From NCBI GenBank assembly GCA_010279815.1, contig QEOQ01000451.1, positions 668,591 to 732,590 on the forward strand: a DNA stretch of 64,000 nt. The letters run 5' to 3'. Origin of the DNA: Brachionus plicatilis. Lineage: Eukaryota; Rotifera; Eurotatoria; Ploima; Brachionidae. Shown here in pieces: positions 12,536-23,514 of this stretch. A program made the position numbers and the translations under genes. The notes below the pieces were generated by a model, which saw only the letters and a program-made list of their open reading frames with translations, had not been told where the DNA came from and did not search any database. Within the stretch, counting starts at the first letter, position 1. Each line of letters opens with the position of its first letter.

Positions 12536-15500
12536 CATTTACAGAATTAAATTTAAAAATTTAGAAAAAAAATTTATTCAATTTTTTTACATTTTTTTCT
12601 GTTCTTTTTATCATTTTGTACTAAATTTCACAAAAACAAACTTTTTCGGAATTTTGTTTGAATTTTTATTGATCTAATTAAATAAATTAATCAATCAATT
12701 ACATTAATAAAAATAAACAAAATCATTCATTTGCGATTTTTTTTTCATTTTATAATTTAACTTCAAAATAATTAATTTTTTTTATGTTAAAGTCGATTTT
12801 TATTGAAATTAGCAAAACTTTATGTGAAATTTATTTTTTTTGTTTTACATTAGATTCTCATAATTTATGTTCTTTTCTACTTCTCTTCTTTCTACTTCTC
12901 TTTCTTTTCTACTTTTCTTCCGATAATCTTTTTAAAGATTTTGATACCAGAAAATTGCAACTTTTCAGGATGAGATTCAATATTGAATAATATTTTAATG
13001 AATAAAAAAATAAAATGAATTGTTTGTTAAGAATTTTTTTGATATAAAACAATATATTTTATAAGATTGTTTCGTAAGAAGTCAGAAATTTTTTTAATTT
13101 AATTATGTTTTCATTTTTTTAACGAGAATTTGAAAAACAATTATGCCGAAGGATTTTTCAAGCCTTTATCTATCGCTTTAAAGTTGCACCTAAGAAATTG
13201 AAAAAAATAAAAACCATGTTCAGATTATTTTTTTTAGCGATAGTTTTACTCGTTGTCTGAAGCTATTTTGAGTTTAATTTTGCATTTTACGTTCCGAAAC
13301 CAAATAATATCTCAAGTGAGATTCTTTTTTGCATGCTTTCATGTCCAAGAGTTCCCTTCTAAAGGTTGACAAGATGTTCGTGAGTAAAATCTTTAGTTCG
13401 AAAGCTACAAACCCCCAGAAAGATTTTGGCTGTTCCTCTACCTTTTTTCTGGAAATAGCCTCTGTTTCTAGAGATTCCAGCGACAAATTATATAGATATT
13501 TCTTCTAAAAAAAATAGATATCTTTGAAATTATCTGTTTTTATTTTCAATTAAATTTGTTTCTTTTAATTTAATCTGTAGCGAATAAAGTAAAACTGAAT
13601 ATGCTTTAATTATATTTGACACTATTTGTTTATTTTGTTATTGTTAATTAAAAATAAGACCATGTCAGTATTTTTGTTTTTTATATTTTAGATTTGTAAT
13701 ACATTGAGATGTACAATCACATCTTACCATTCCTTAACCACCACCAATTGACATTTCATTGACTTTTTTTGTCTAACGCTTTTGATCGACTTGTCAGTTC
13801 TAATTTCTAGTTCAATATGACAATTTTGAACTAAATCAAAAGCGTTACGGGAAAATAAGTCGGAAAATACGCCAACTTGACATGCTAGTTCATAAAAAAG
13901 ATATTTTTTTTGAAATTTCCGGTTGCATCAGTAAATATCAAAACTAACTTAGTAAAATATGATAAAAAGAAAAAATGAATATTTTTCTGAAGATTTACTA
14001 ATGGATCAGTTTGTTTTGATATTTACGTTTTATCAAAATTTACTATTGCATATATTTTATACGCGAAAATAAAATCCTCATTTTTTTTACCTAGACTTAA
14101 AATTTTAATTGAAAATTTAATTTTATAATCATGCTGAAAAATTGTTTATTATTATTTATCAATATTTCACGGAGTAAATCCGATGGGAACTCGAGATTTC
14201 ATCCCTTTGAGCCCTTACATTTGATTGTAAAAGAATGAGTTTATATACTTTGATAATTTTAAAAGAAAATCAGCAAAAATAAATTCGAAAAAAGTTTTTT
14301 TTAAGCACTTAGTAATTAGTCGTTGACAATACTAGCATAATTAAATATTTTTTTAAGGATTTTCTTTTTTTTAGGGTATTTAAGTATATTTTTTGAGTTC
14401 TTTTAAACTTGAAGAAAAAAATTTTTAAGAAAATTGATAAATCGGTTTAGCAAAATTCTAAATTTGGATAACAGTTTTGCTTCATGAAAAATCCTTGGTT
14501 TGCAAATGTATAAATTCTTCCTGAAAAATAATTAGGATTTTTGCAAACAATATTAATTTCAGTAAAAAAATGTCAGAACAATAGATTTGTATTTCTAACT
14601 AATATAGTCAGGTAAATTTCCGAAGGAAACAGCATTAAAACTAAAAATTTTCTAGCCAAAAAATGTTAAAACGATGTATATCACAGTTAATAGAGCTATT
14701 GGTACTTACAGTAATAACATTTTAGATTCCTTTAAATATTAAGTAAAAGTTCATATATTTTAATTTTGGTCAAAACATTGCATTAGGTAATCAAATTTTA
14801 TAAATTTTAATTTTCATTAAAAAAAATTTTCTTAAATATATCGCATTGATAAATATTCTTTTTGATGCTCTTTGTCGTTTTTTTTTCAAGTATTTTGAAA
14901 AACTAATCAAATTTAATTAATTTATCTTACTCTTTTAGCAAAATCAAAATAAAAAGAAAATTTACTTAATTTTTATTATTCTTTTATTAGTTGTTTTTTC
15001 TTCACGTAAAAGCTCCTCTGTTAATTTGATGACTCAGTGTATCGTGATGTCTTGCGAGTTTTTATTCAACAATTTTTATGTTATTTGCACAAATTTATTT
15101 GATGAGTTTTGTTTCTACCTATTAATTGGAAAAAACAATTCAATTTAAAAAAAGATATGATTTTGCTTAATAATTAAATAATAAATTGAAATTTTTCTAA
15201 GGACCCTTTTAAACCCTTGATCATTATGGATTCTAAATTTATTTAAATTTCCATTATAAAAATAAATGAAATTTGATGTAATTATTGTTGCTTTTGTTCA
15301 AAATTAAAAAAAAAAGGATTATTGAATTTAAAATAATGATAAAAAATCTATTTATTTGAATAAAAAAAAATTAATCTGAACAGTTATCTATATTTTAGGA
15401 ATTACCTAATCGTAATTGATTTTGAGCTTTAATATTGATTTAACATAATTCAAATCAATAACTAGAAAAGAAATAAAATCATAAATTAAAAAAATATTTT

Positions 15501-15675
15501 TAATAGAATGCAGTCTCTTTAAATCCTAGATATTTACTTAATTAAAAATAAAAAGCACCTAGATAAATAGAAAAAAACAGATATGCTTCTTTGATCAATT
15601 TTTAAAAAATTACAGAAAAATTTTCACAAAAAATAATAATTTTCATTTAAAAAGAAACTTCCATTGAACGCAAGA

Positions 15676-16748
15676 ATGATCAATTTAAACAACTACCCGC
15701 CAAATATATCACCAGTAGCCAAACGTCAATTCTCAGTAATAATGCAACGAGTAAAGTAAAATCTAAAAGCTGTGTTTTTTTCTAATTTTTCATCAATATA
15801 TTCTAATCTAGATCTGAGAATGTTAATAATCCTGATAAATGCATTCAGATTCTAAAACAAAATATTCAATTTATATTTAATAAGGAGATTAAACAGCTAG
15901 TTGATCAATTTAAGATGGTATTTTTTTCAATTAGATTTAATTAAATTTATTTTAAAATTTTTATTTAAAAGAGCTTTATTGATCCGGCAGTCAAAAACTT
16001 TAACAAAAATAAAACTAATCCAAAAATATCAGAAAATGATATGCTCGTTTTTTTACTTAGTCTTATTGAAGACGCCAAAAACGATATTTTCGAAACTGAT
16101 AGTGAAAATTTTGAGTCAAAATATGCTTCAAATGATCTGGCTAAACGAAAATTGGACAGCGAATCAAGCGAAGATGTGACTGGTTCAGAGCTTTCCGATG
16201 AATCATTACGGAAGAAATCCAAAAGCTTGGCAAATGAGATATATTTGAATGATAATCAAAAAAATGTTAAAAAAGAATTGATTTTCGATTCATATACCAA
16301 ATTTGTGCTTGGCAAAAATGTGAACGATGTGTTCCTGGAAATTCAGCAGCAATTTTATGAAGTTAACTCAGAGGATTCGAACAGCTCGGCAACCCTAAAC
16401 GATTCGATAAATCCCAAAAGTATTTATTCCAGATTTCCGAATTTATTCCGCTACGAAGCCGACCAGCAGGATCGCCAATGGCTGAATGAAAATCATATTA
16501 TAAAAAGAAAAAACATCAAGTGTAATATTTTGTTGCTTGACGACATCTTTGAATTGTTTAAAAATAACTTCAAATTGAATTCAAATGTTGTTGTGAATGA
16601 AAAAAATGATGATAATCGACAAGAACAAAACGACACTCAAGATGAAAAAGATTTGATACTAAAAAATTTGAAGACGTTTTGTCTACCTGAGTTTATTTTA
16701 AATAAATTAAACAAAAGATACAGCATTAAGAATTCAAAATTTATTTAA
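15676..16748 (+). CDS. DNTTIP1: Deoxynucleotidyltransferase terminal-interacting protein 1, 3 exons
   Basis: Exons 15676-15755, 15812-15917 and 15972-16748 join to 321 codons (320 residues; human 329). In animals DNTTIP1 is the dimerising scaffold of the MiDAC histone deacetylase complex with HDAC1/2 and MIDEAS-type proteins, and also binds DNA. The N-terminal dimerisation region is recognisable in IQILKQNIQFIFNKEIKQLV and FIDPAVKNFNKNKTNPKIS. The C-terminal DNA-binding region is clear: FVLGKNVNDVF, then YSRFPNLFRYEADQQDRQWL, LLLDDIFELFK and LKTFCLPEFILNKLNKRY correspond in order to the vertebrate blocks. The middle is an acidic/basic linker with KRKLDSESSED. The start at 15676 was chosen because it opens the only frame that splices on. 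Introns are 56 and 54 bases. Confidence 0.88.
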
Positions 16749-16788
16749 AAATAAAATTTAATTTTGAGAAAATCTGGACAGTTTCGAA

Positions 16789-16899
16789 CTAATTTTAAAA
16801 ATTGAAGAAACTTGAATTTCCGAACTAAACACCATCGAGTTTGTCAGCAATTTTTAAAAAATTTCTCATCGATATCAAATATTTCTAAATGATATATTT
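16789..16899 (+). repeat. 111-bp direct repeat, copy A (in the DNTTIP1 3' flank)
   Basis: It begins 41 bases after the DNTTIP1 stop and matches 18181-18291 with about three mismatches. It includes the block CCGAACTAAACACCATCGAG and the palindromic-looking core ATCGATATCAAATATTTC. Confidence 0.85.
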
Positions 16900-17517
16900 G
16901 TTTTAAAAATTCTTCATCGATTTTTTGTAAAATTCAACCGTTTTTGTACGTTTTTTCTTTTTTTTTTCTTTTTTTCTTTTTTACCCGCTTACCTGATCTT
17001 TATTTTTAATTTTTCAATTTAATTTAAATTAAAAATATTTAAATTATTTTGGCGTTGTTTTTTTTTGTCATGATTTAATTAATTCCAAAAAATTTAAAAT
17101 AAACTAATTGATTTAAAAATATTCTAAAAATTATATAATAAATAATTTTTAAATCGAAAGGCGAAATTGATTTTTAAACTAATTAAATTTTCTCAAACGG
17201 GGCTTATCTAAATAATCTTATCTTATCGAATTACACCCAAAATTTGATAAAACATCAGAAATTACTTTAACTTTTTTCTAAATTGAAAAGACGAAAAAGC
17301 ACTTAGTTTAGGATTCAATTTTTCAATTGATGTCAAGTACATAACAATTCTTTAAACATCTAAACATAAACTTCATGAAAGATTTAAAATTAGATTTATC
17401 TTTGTTTTGATGCATCAGAGAATTTTAATTAAAAATCCATGTCTTTAATATAGAGCGAAACTTAAAATTGCCAAAAAGCTAGAAAATATAAAATTCAAAT
17501 TTTTTAAATTAACAAAA
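16900..17517. other. Intergenic between direct repeat A and the small secreted-protein gene
   Basis: About 620 bases with T-rich runs (16950-16985) and no coding signal. The promoter of the gene at 17518 would be here. Confidence 0.4.
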
Positions 17518-17837
17518 ATGATAAAGTGTTCAAAAATTTTGGTTATTTTGATCTTGACTATGACATATGAGAATGGTATTTTTTTAAATTCATATCAATA
17601 AATTTTTATATTAATTTAACTTAAGTGCATAGTTTTACATGGATAAGCGAAAATGATGACTTCAAGAATTTTGCCATTTGTTTAACACAAGGCTATTCAT
17701 ATAATTATTGTTTGAGAGTGGTGTATGAAAACAGTAGAATATTGAAAAAGAAGCGTTTTAAACAAAAGAACAAAGTGATACTTAAGCCCGAAGATGCCAT
17801 TGAAAAATATGGTATTTTGAATAAAATGCTTGGATAG
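17518..17837 (+). CDS. Putative small secreted protein, 2 exons, unknown function
   Basis: Exons 17518-17575 and 17626-17837, joined across a 50-base GT-AG intron, give 90 codons (89 residues). The first ~19 residues, MIKCSKILVILILTMTYEN, look like a signal peptide: a basic start, a hydrophobic I/L core, then polar residues. The mature part has two cysteines (ICLTQGYSYNYC), a strongly basic run KKKRFKQKNK and an ending PEDAIEKYGILNKMLG. I do not recognise the family. The gene sits between the two copies of a 111-bp direct repeat. The case rests on the frame-preserving intron and the signal-like N-terminus; it could be chance in AT-rich DNA. Confidence 0.5.
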
Positions 17838-18180
17838 TTTTAGCCACAAACAAATGTTTATGAATTTAGTTAAAAACATTAAGTTCAATTCAGAATCATT
17901 TGCGGTTTATTTTTATATTCTAACAAATAAATTTTCAAAATTTTTTAGTGATCAAATAAAGATCTAAAAGCAATCCAATGTACTAAGTTTATATTCTTCG
18001 GTTTGGTCTTGGTATGATAAGAGGCCTATCGGTTTAGATAAAGAATGTAGAAAACAAATGAAAGTTTTTATTTTTTTTAGTTTTAATTAACTTTTATTTT
18101 AACCATTCGAAGAGGCATTTTTGTAAAATTTAATGTATTATATAATAGTAATTATGAAAATAAAATTTTTTACATTTTTT

Positions 18181-18291
18181 CTAATTTTAAAAATTGAAAC
18201 AACTTGAATTTCCGAACTAAACACCATCGAGTTTGTCAGCAATTTTTAAAAAATTACTCATCGATATCAAATATTTCTAAATGATATATTT
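18181..18291 (+). repeat. 111-bp direct repeat, copy B
   Basis: Near-identical to 16789-16899 in the same orientation, 1.39 kb downstream. Confidence 0.85.
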
Positions 18292-18800
18292 TTGCACATT
18301 TTTTTTAATCTTTGCCACTGATCAAATTCTTTATTTTTAAAATTAATTAAAATGTATTCAGATACCATATAACTTTCAATTTTATTTATTTGAGCCAAGA
18401 AATATCAAAATGCATTAGGGTGAAAATAAAGTCCAAGACCATTCAAAATTACCTAAAGATTCATCAATTTTTATTTTAAATATAAAAATCTATAGTTGCT
18501 TGATCAATTAGTAATTTAATAAAGTATACATTTTCATTTTGTCATTCTTTGATCACTACGAAAATCATCTCATCTGATGCTCAGATTATTAATTATTTTA
18601 AATTTTTTGGAAAAAATAAATTAAAAAAATTACATTTTTTGGGAATGGACATAATTCTAAAGTTTTTTAATAATTTATTTTATTAAGCATTTTTCGATAC
18701 GATATTTTACAAAATATTTCCATTAATCGGATAACTTTAAAGTATTTTAAAATAACGAGATAAATTTTTAAAAAATTAACTCGTATTGATAATTTTGAAT

Positions 18801-18890
18801 CAGAGTGGTTCTCACAAGTTCTAAGTCAAGTTTAAGATTGTTATTTCTTTTTACTTTTTTAAAGTCTAAGTCCGGACTTTAAAAGTTTTA
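18801..18890 (-). mobile_element. Truncated hAT-like MITE, CAGAGTTG family
   Basis: Starts CAGAGTGGTTCTCACAAG and runs through AAGTCAAG and AAGTCTAAGTCCGGACTTT, matching the reverse complement of the intact copy at 49504-49660. The other end is not visible. Confidence 0.5.
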
Positions 18891-19357
18891 TTTTCAATTT
18901 TAAGTATAGAGCCTTTCTTCAAGATCTCTAAAACTAAAAATTAGACTGAGCGCAAAAAGGACTCAAATGTCTGATGTTTAAAAAAAAAATCTACCAAGCA
19001 TTTTAATATTTGGAACTCAATTATATTATAATTATTATTACTATTAAATACGACCAGTCCGTCCAAGCCGTCCGATCTGTCCAAGATCTAAGATTTTTAC
19101 GATTTTTTTATTAAATTTTAATTTTATTTAAAAAAAATAAGTTTTTTTTGTCGAAGATTTCTTATTATAGTTTTATTTTACTTAAAGATTTGGTTTCAAA
19201 ATTCTTAACTTTTTTTTACTAAAATAAACCCAATAAAAACTCTTCGGTAGAAAAAAAAAATTATTTTTTAAAATAATTTATTAATATTTAACATTAAAAT
19301 TGATCAAAGAATTTCGTAAAGAATCTTGAACCTTGAACCGATTAAACGGATGGTCGA

Positions 19358-19392
19358 CGAGTGCTACGTTTTTATTAGAACCGCTGTAATTT
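19358..19392. mobile_element. Single end of a GC-rich hAT-like element
   Basis: GTGCTACGTTTTTATTAGAA followed by CCGCTG resembles the right end of the element at 57957-58217 (GCGCTACAATTTTATTAGAA then CTGCTG). The matching left end is not evident here. Confidence 0.35.
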
Positions 19393-19613
19393 CCGTTTTC
19401 AAAGCCTATTAAAAACTAGTTCAATTAACAAGTTATCTTATTAAATATAAAACTTTTAAGTGTACCAAATCTTAAAATCTTTAAAGTGTATCTTTTACCT
19501 ATGTCGTTCAGAATAAATCCACAAACGGTTAATTTTTAAATAATCACACAAAATTTAGTAACTTAATTAGATTAGAAATTGTTATTTTCGGCTAATCATG
19601 AATTAGCAAACTT

Positions 19614-20717
19614 TTAAGAAATTAAGTATTTATCCCAAATATTCTTTGGTATATCAAAATTTTTCAAATAAATAAAATCTTTCTTATTTATAAAATCAAC
19701 TCTTCCTCTGTAAAATTTTGGATTTTGGTTCAAGAATTTTGGCATGATATAATTCCAAACTTTATAAATTTGATTCACATTTTTAGGAGAATGACCTAAA
19801 ACGGTTCGGTCACTTGTTTTTTTATTTAAAAAACGACTTTCAACTAAATTAGAACTAATTACATAAAGCGAATTAAACGCTTTGTAACTACAATGTAAAC
19901 TACTAGCAAGCATTCCAGTTATATAATAATCATCAACCCAAAAAAATTCCAAATATTTTGAAGCATTATACATTTCTCTTGGTAAATCATTTGTGAACAA
20001 ATACGCAGATCCTGAACAATATTTTCCAAAACGATCATTTTTAAATTCATTTTGAGTAATAAACCATTTATAATTCTTATTTCGCTGCACTTTGCTGCTA
20101 TACCACACAAAACACATAATTGTTTTGCTTTTCACCAGTTTATGTGTATATAATTGATACAAATGTCTGATTAAAATAAAAATGTTTGCTATTATGTCAT
20201 CATCTACTTTGAGAATAAATTTCGCTTTTGGACAAAATTCAGTAATCCACTTCATTGCCATTATTCCTTTGTAAGTCAAATTTTTATAAGCATCAACAAA
20301 ATTTTCTTGTACAATATCACCATAAATGTTGCTTTCCATTTGGATCAATTTCTTTATTTTTTTTTCATTTACATCACCCATCATAAAGACAATTCTTATG
20401 TCACGGAACATACTTCGCCTTGACCATGTTTCGCGCAGAGATAGTCTTTGTTTAAAATTTTTTGGGGAAGTATGAACATAGATCAAGAGGAAAATTTCTG
20501 AGCTTTGGTCAGTTGATTTGCATATAGTGTGTCCTGGGTTCAAGATGTAATCAAAGTCATGAGGATTTACGATTATTTCTTGAAGCTTAAATTTGTCATA
20601 AATTTTTGTTATACTTTTATTAAATACTGATATTTCGTTAATTGAATTTATCTCATTAGAATTAGATGCCTCGTAAAATATCCAAAAACTGAATAAAACC
20701 AAAAATAAATGTTTCAT
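19614..20717 (-). CDS. GT31 beta-1,3-galactosyltransferase-like protein, copy 1
   Basis: An intronless 367-residue protein of glycosyltransferase family 31. Such enzymes transfer Gal or GlcNAc from a UDP-sugar to glycan acceptors in the Golgi. Visible family motifs in order: LRETWSRRSMFRDIRIVFMM, the DxD motif KVDDDIIANIF that binds UDP-sugar and metal, GKYCSGSAYLFTNDLPREMY, and FFWVDDYYITGML, which is the family's acidic 'ED-x-Y-x-G' block. The N-terminus MKHLFLVLFSFWIFYEASNS has no cytoplasmic tail and reads like a cleavable signal peptide as much as a type II anchor. Two close paralogues lie at 35237-36388 and 47590-48702. Acceptor specificity cannot be told. Confidence 0.85.
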   Translation of the reverse strand: MKHLFLVLFSFWIFYEASNSNEINSINEISVFNKSITKIYDKFKLQEIIVNPHDFDYILNPGHTICKSTDQSSEIFLLIYVHTSPKNFKQRLSLRETWSRRSMFRDIRIVFMMGDVNEKKIKKLIQMESNIYGDIVQENFVDAYKNLTYKGIMAMKWITEFCPKAKFILKVDDDIIANIFILIRHLYQLYTHKLVKSKTIMCFVWYSSKVQRNKNYKWFITQNEFKNDRFGKYCSGSAYLFTNDLPREMYNASKYLEFFWVDDYYITGMLASSLHCSYKAFNSLYVISSNLVESRFLNKKTSDRTVLGHSPKNVNQIYKVWNYIMPKFLNQNPKFYRGRVDFINKKDFIYLKNFDIPKNIWDKYLIS

Positions 20718-23514
20718 CTAGCACAATAAAGATTCTCATAGATTTAAAATCTAAATTTTATTTCTATATTAAATTAAATAATATTTTTTATCTTTAAATT
20801 GAATATTTTTATTATTTAAAAAACAATTAAGTAATTTTTATATTTAAATTTATAGAGATTTTTGAAATTTTGAGCACTCGAATTTTTAATATCCTCAAAA
20901 AAAAGGTTTAATCATTAAAAAATAGATAATTTAGTTGCTTTTCCTTTTTAAATTCCCAGACTTGGGCAATAGTAAATTAAAAGCAATTTTCAAGTCTTTT
21001 TAAAGTCAAGTCAGTAACTTAACTTTTTTGAAATTAAAAGTAATTACTTACAAAAAAGGAATTACTTGATTTTGATTTTAAGACTTTGAAAAACTCTGTA
21101 GAATTCAATTTTCAATTGTTTTTCTCAAATTTTAGTTAAAAATAAATGTTAAAACATATTTTTAACAATTTTTAAAAAATTTTAAAGTATAATTCTCGGT
21201 TCGATTGACTTTCTGAACGCCTTACTTGCATCGATCAAGTCCAAATTGAAATCTAAAAGATTATAAATTTGATAAATAATCATAATAAACAGTTATGGAC
21301 CGTCACATAGTTTTTTGCTGAACATTCTTAAACGATCACATTCATAATTATTGACAAATTAAGTGAATAATTAAAAATTTATTTCATTAGAATTGGATAC
21401 TATATTGTTAGAATAAAAAATTTACTAATATTTTTGATAAAAATTAGAATTTGGATTCTTTAGATTTTGAATCTAGAGTCCGTTTTCTAGTCACCAAACA
21501 CTACTTTTTATCTAAATTAAAAATCAACAAACTCTGATTTTCAAAAAAAGTACAATTCTTCAAAAAATGCTGAAATGACTTTTGTTAATATTTTTTTAAA
21601 TATTTTAATAAAAAAATTGCATAAAAAAAGCTATTAAAATCTTTTATTTTGAAAGCAGTTATTCACAAATTAATTTACTATTTAATTTAAATATAAAGTA
21701 TTCAACTAATAAAATCATTAAAATCTTTAGATGTTCTGCCGAATTTTTTGACACATCTTATTAATGATCGATTTATTTTTGTACAATCATCTAATTTTTT
21801 TGAATATAATTTTCTGATGTTGCCAGAAAAATATAGAAAAAATATAAATTTTTTTCAAAAAGCTTCCAAAGACTAAAAATAATAATGCAACCTAGGTTGC
21901 AAGCTAATAAAGTGCAGCGTTTTGAATTGCACTCACACTTATGCGTTACAGCTCAAACTACTACTAATACTTATTTTTGCATTAATTTTGACACTCTACA
22001 AAAAGTGACTGAATTTTTTTTAATAATATTTAAAAGAAAAATAATCCTATGATTTTTAAATTGTTTTACCGAATTTTAAAATCAGCACTAAGAAATATTT
22101 TATATCAAATTTCAAGTTTAAATTTAAGGTTTTAACAATAAGTAATATTTTCGTATTTTCTTTTAACTTTTTTAAATTTTAAAATTTATGTTGTTTGAGT
22201 CATGATTCAAAACAATAAAAAAATCTGAAGCTTAAATTTTATAATTTTAAATTCCATGTTCTTTGTTCAACCTAAAATCCATTTTTTGAAAGAAGAAAAG
22301 AAATTTTAAAATTGTATTTTTGTATGCTTATATACCTGAATGTGCCAAATAATTATCCAAAAATTTCGTGAATATTTATATTAATCTAAAAATCTTTAGT
22401 TTATTTATTTATAATTCAAGATTAATCAACAGGCTAGTGCCCATATCTCTTTCGAGACTGATTATTGTAGAAAATATCGATTCAATATTTATCATAGAAT
22501 AAATTTTATATTACATAGAAAATAAAATATTTATTTTTATGGTCAATAAATATTAATACAAAAATAAAAAAAGAAATTAGAAGGAATTGAGAGGGGTATT
22601 TAGGAGAAAGTGTATATAAAATTTAAATTGTTATTAGGATTATCTAGTCATGTTTTTCAACATCATGCTACTTTTAACTGAAAAAAAAAATTCGTACATA
22701 AAACAAACATGTTTTTTTTTTTTTTATTATAAGTTCATTTGAAATCAAGTGATATTCATAAAACACCCAAACCTTATAAAATGCTAATTATAATAACAAC
22801 TAAAAAGCTTCAAAGTGCTTAGCAATTAGTATTTTAATAAATATTTATTTATTTTATATTTTCGATGATATTTTTTTTAATATTCATTTATTTAGCTTTA
22901 TTTCAAATCTTGTACAATGCAATTTTCAAAATTTAGTAATTGTTTTTAAAGCAGTTCATACCATTTAAAATCCTGTAATTTCGTAGCTGGACATAAATTT
23001 GTTTCCTGATTGTTTTTGAAGATAGACGTTTTTTACCAAATTTTTGTCTAGTCTATTAACTTTTTTATAAATTTCCATCAAATCCCCCTCTCAATGTCTT
23101 AGTGAAGTGTTGTTCAAAACGTCCAATCTTTCAGTGTAACTCCGCTTTTTTAAGAAAATAAAATTTTTGTTTATTTGTCCTTATCTGAGAGACATGTTAC
23201 CAAGTTAACGATTTTGTTGATGTAAACAAAATTCATTTAAACTCTAAATTTAATAATAAATTTAATTAAAAACTATTTCAACAAGAATAGCGACAGATTT
23301 TGCATTAAAAATTAATTTAAAAACAAAAATCATGTATGTTATTTTTATTAAAAATAAATATTTAGAAAATAAATTTTTTTAAATAACATCTTTGATTAAA
23401 AACGAAAATTTCTTTATACTCCAATTAAAATTCACTTGAAAATGTTGAAATCAAACTTAAAAAATAAGCTTTCACTCAAGTAAATGAAATTTTTTATTCC
23501 ATTGTTACGAAAAT
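20718..23514. other. Intergenic with repeat traces
   Basis: About 2.8 kb of AT-rich sequence. A diverged AAGTC-rich MITE-like stretch is at about 20955-21098. No gene recognised; ACBD5 and GT31 copy 1 both lie on the minus strand. Confidence 0.45.
20955..21098 (+). mobile_element. Diverged CAGAGTTG-family MITE relic
   Basis: Contains AGACTTGGGCAA, AAAGTCAAGTCAGTAACTT and an ACTCTG right end, the same themes as the copy at 49504-49660, but without a clean left terminus or target duplication. Confidence 0.35.

Larger units (their letters stand above)
11420..15675. other. Long AT-rich intergenic region
   Basis: About 4.2 kb without a supported gene. It contains a fold-back element (11972-12133) and a decayed relative (about 12479-12535), a pyrimidine-rich tract of TTCT/CTACTT units (about 12867-12920) and an inverted repeat around 13770-13855. 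Short open frames on both strands are AT-driven and match nothing I know. Confidence 0.5.
17838..19613. other. Intergenic with repeats
   Basis: Holds direct-repeat copy B (18181-18291), a truncated copy of the CAGAGTTG MITE family (from 18801) and a GC-richer patch (about 19048-19400) with one end of a second hAT-like family near 19358. No gene recognised. Confidence 0.5.

Noticed and set aside
12784..12990. Phe/Leu-rich frame resembling a membrane protein
   Set aside because: Made by the pyrimidine-rich TTCT tract; low-complexity artefact.
13274..13486. 70-codon minus-strand frame with plausible-looking sequence
   Set aside because: No recognisable family, no signal peptide and no partner exons; kept only as a weak possibility.
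16789..18291. LTR retrotransposon with 111-bp LTRs
   Set aside because: No TG...CA ends, primer-binding site, polypurine tract or gag/pol remnants in the 1.28-kb interior.
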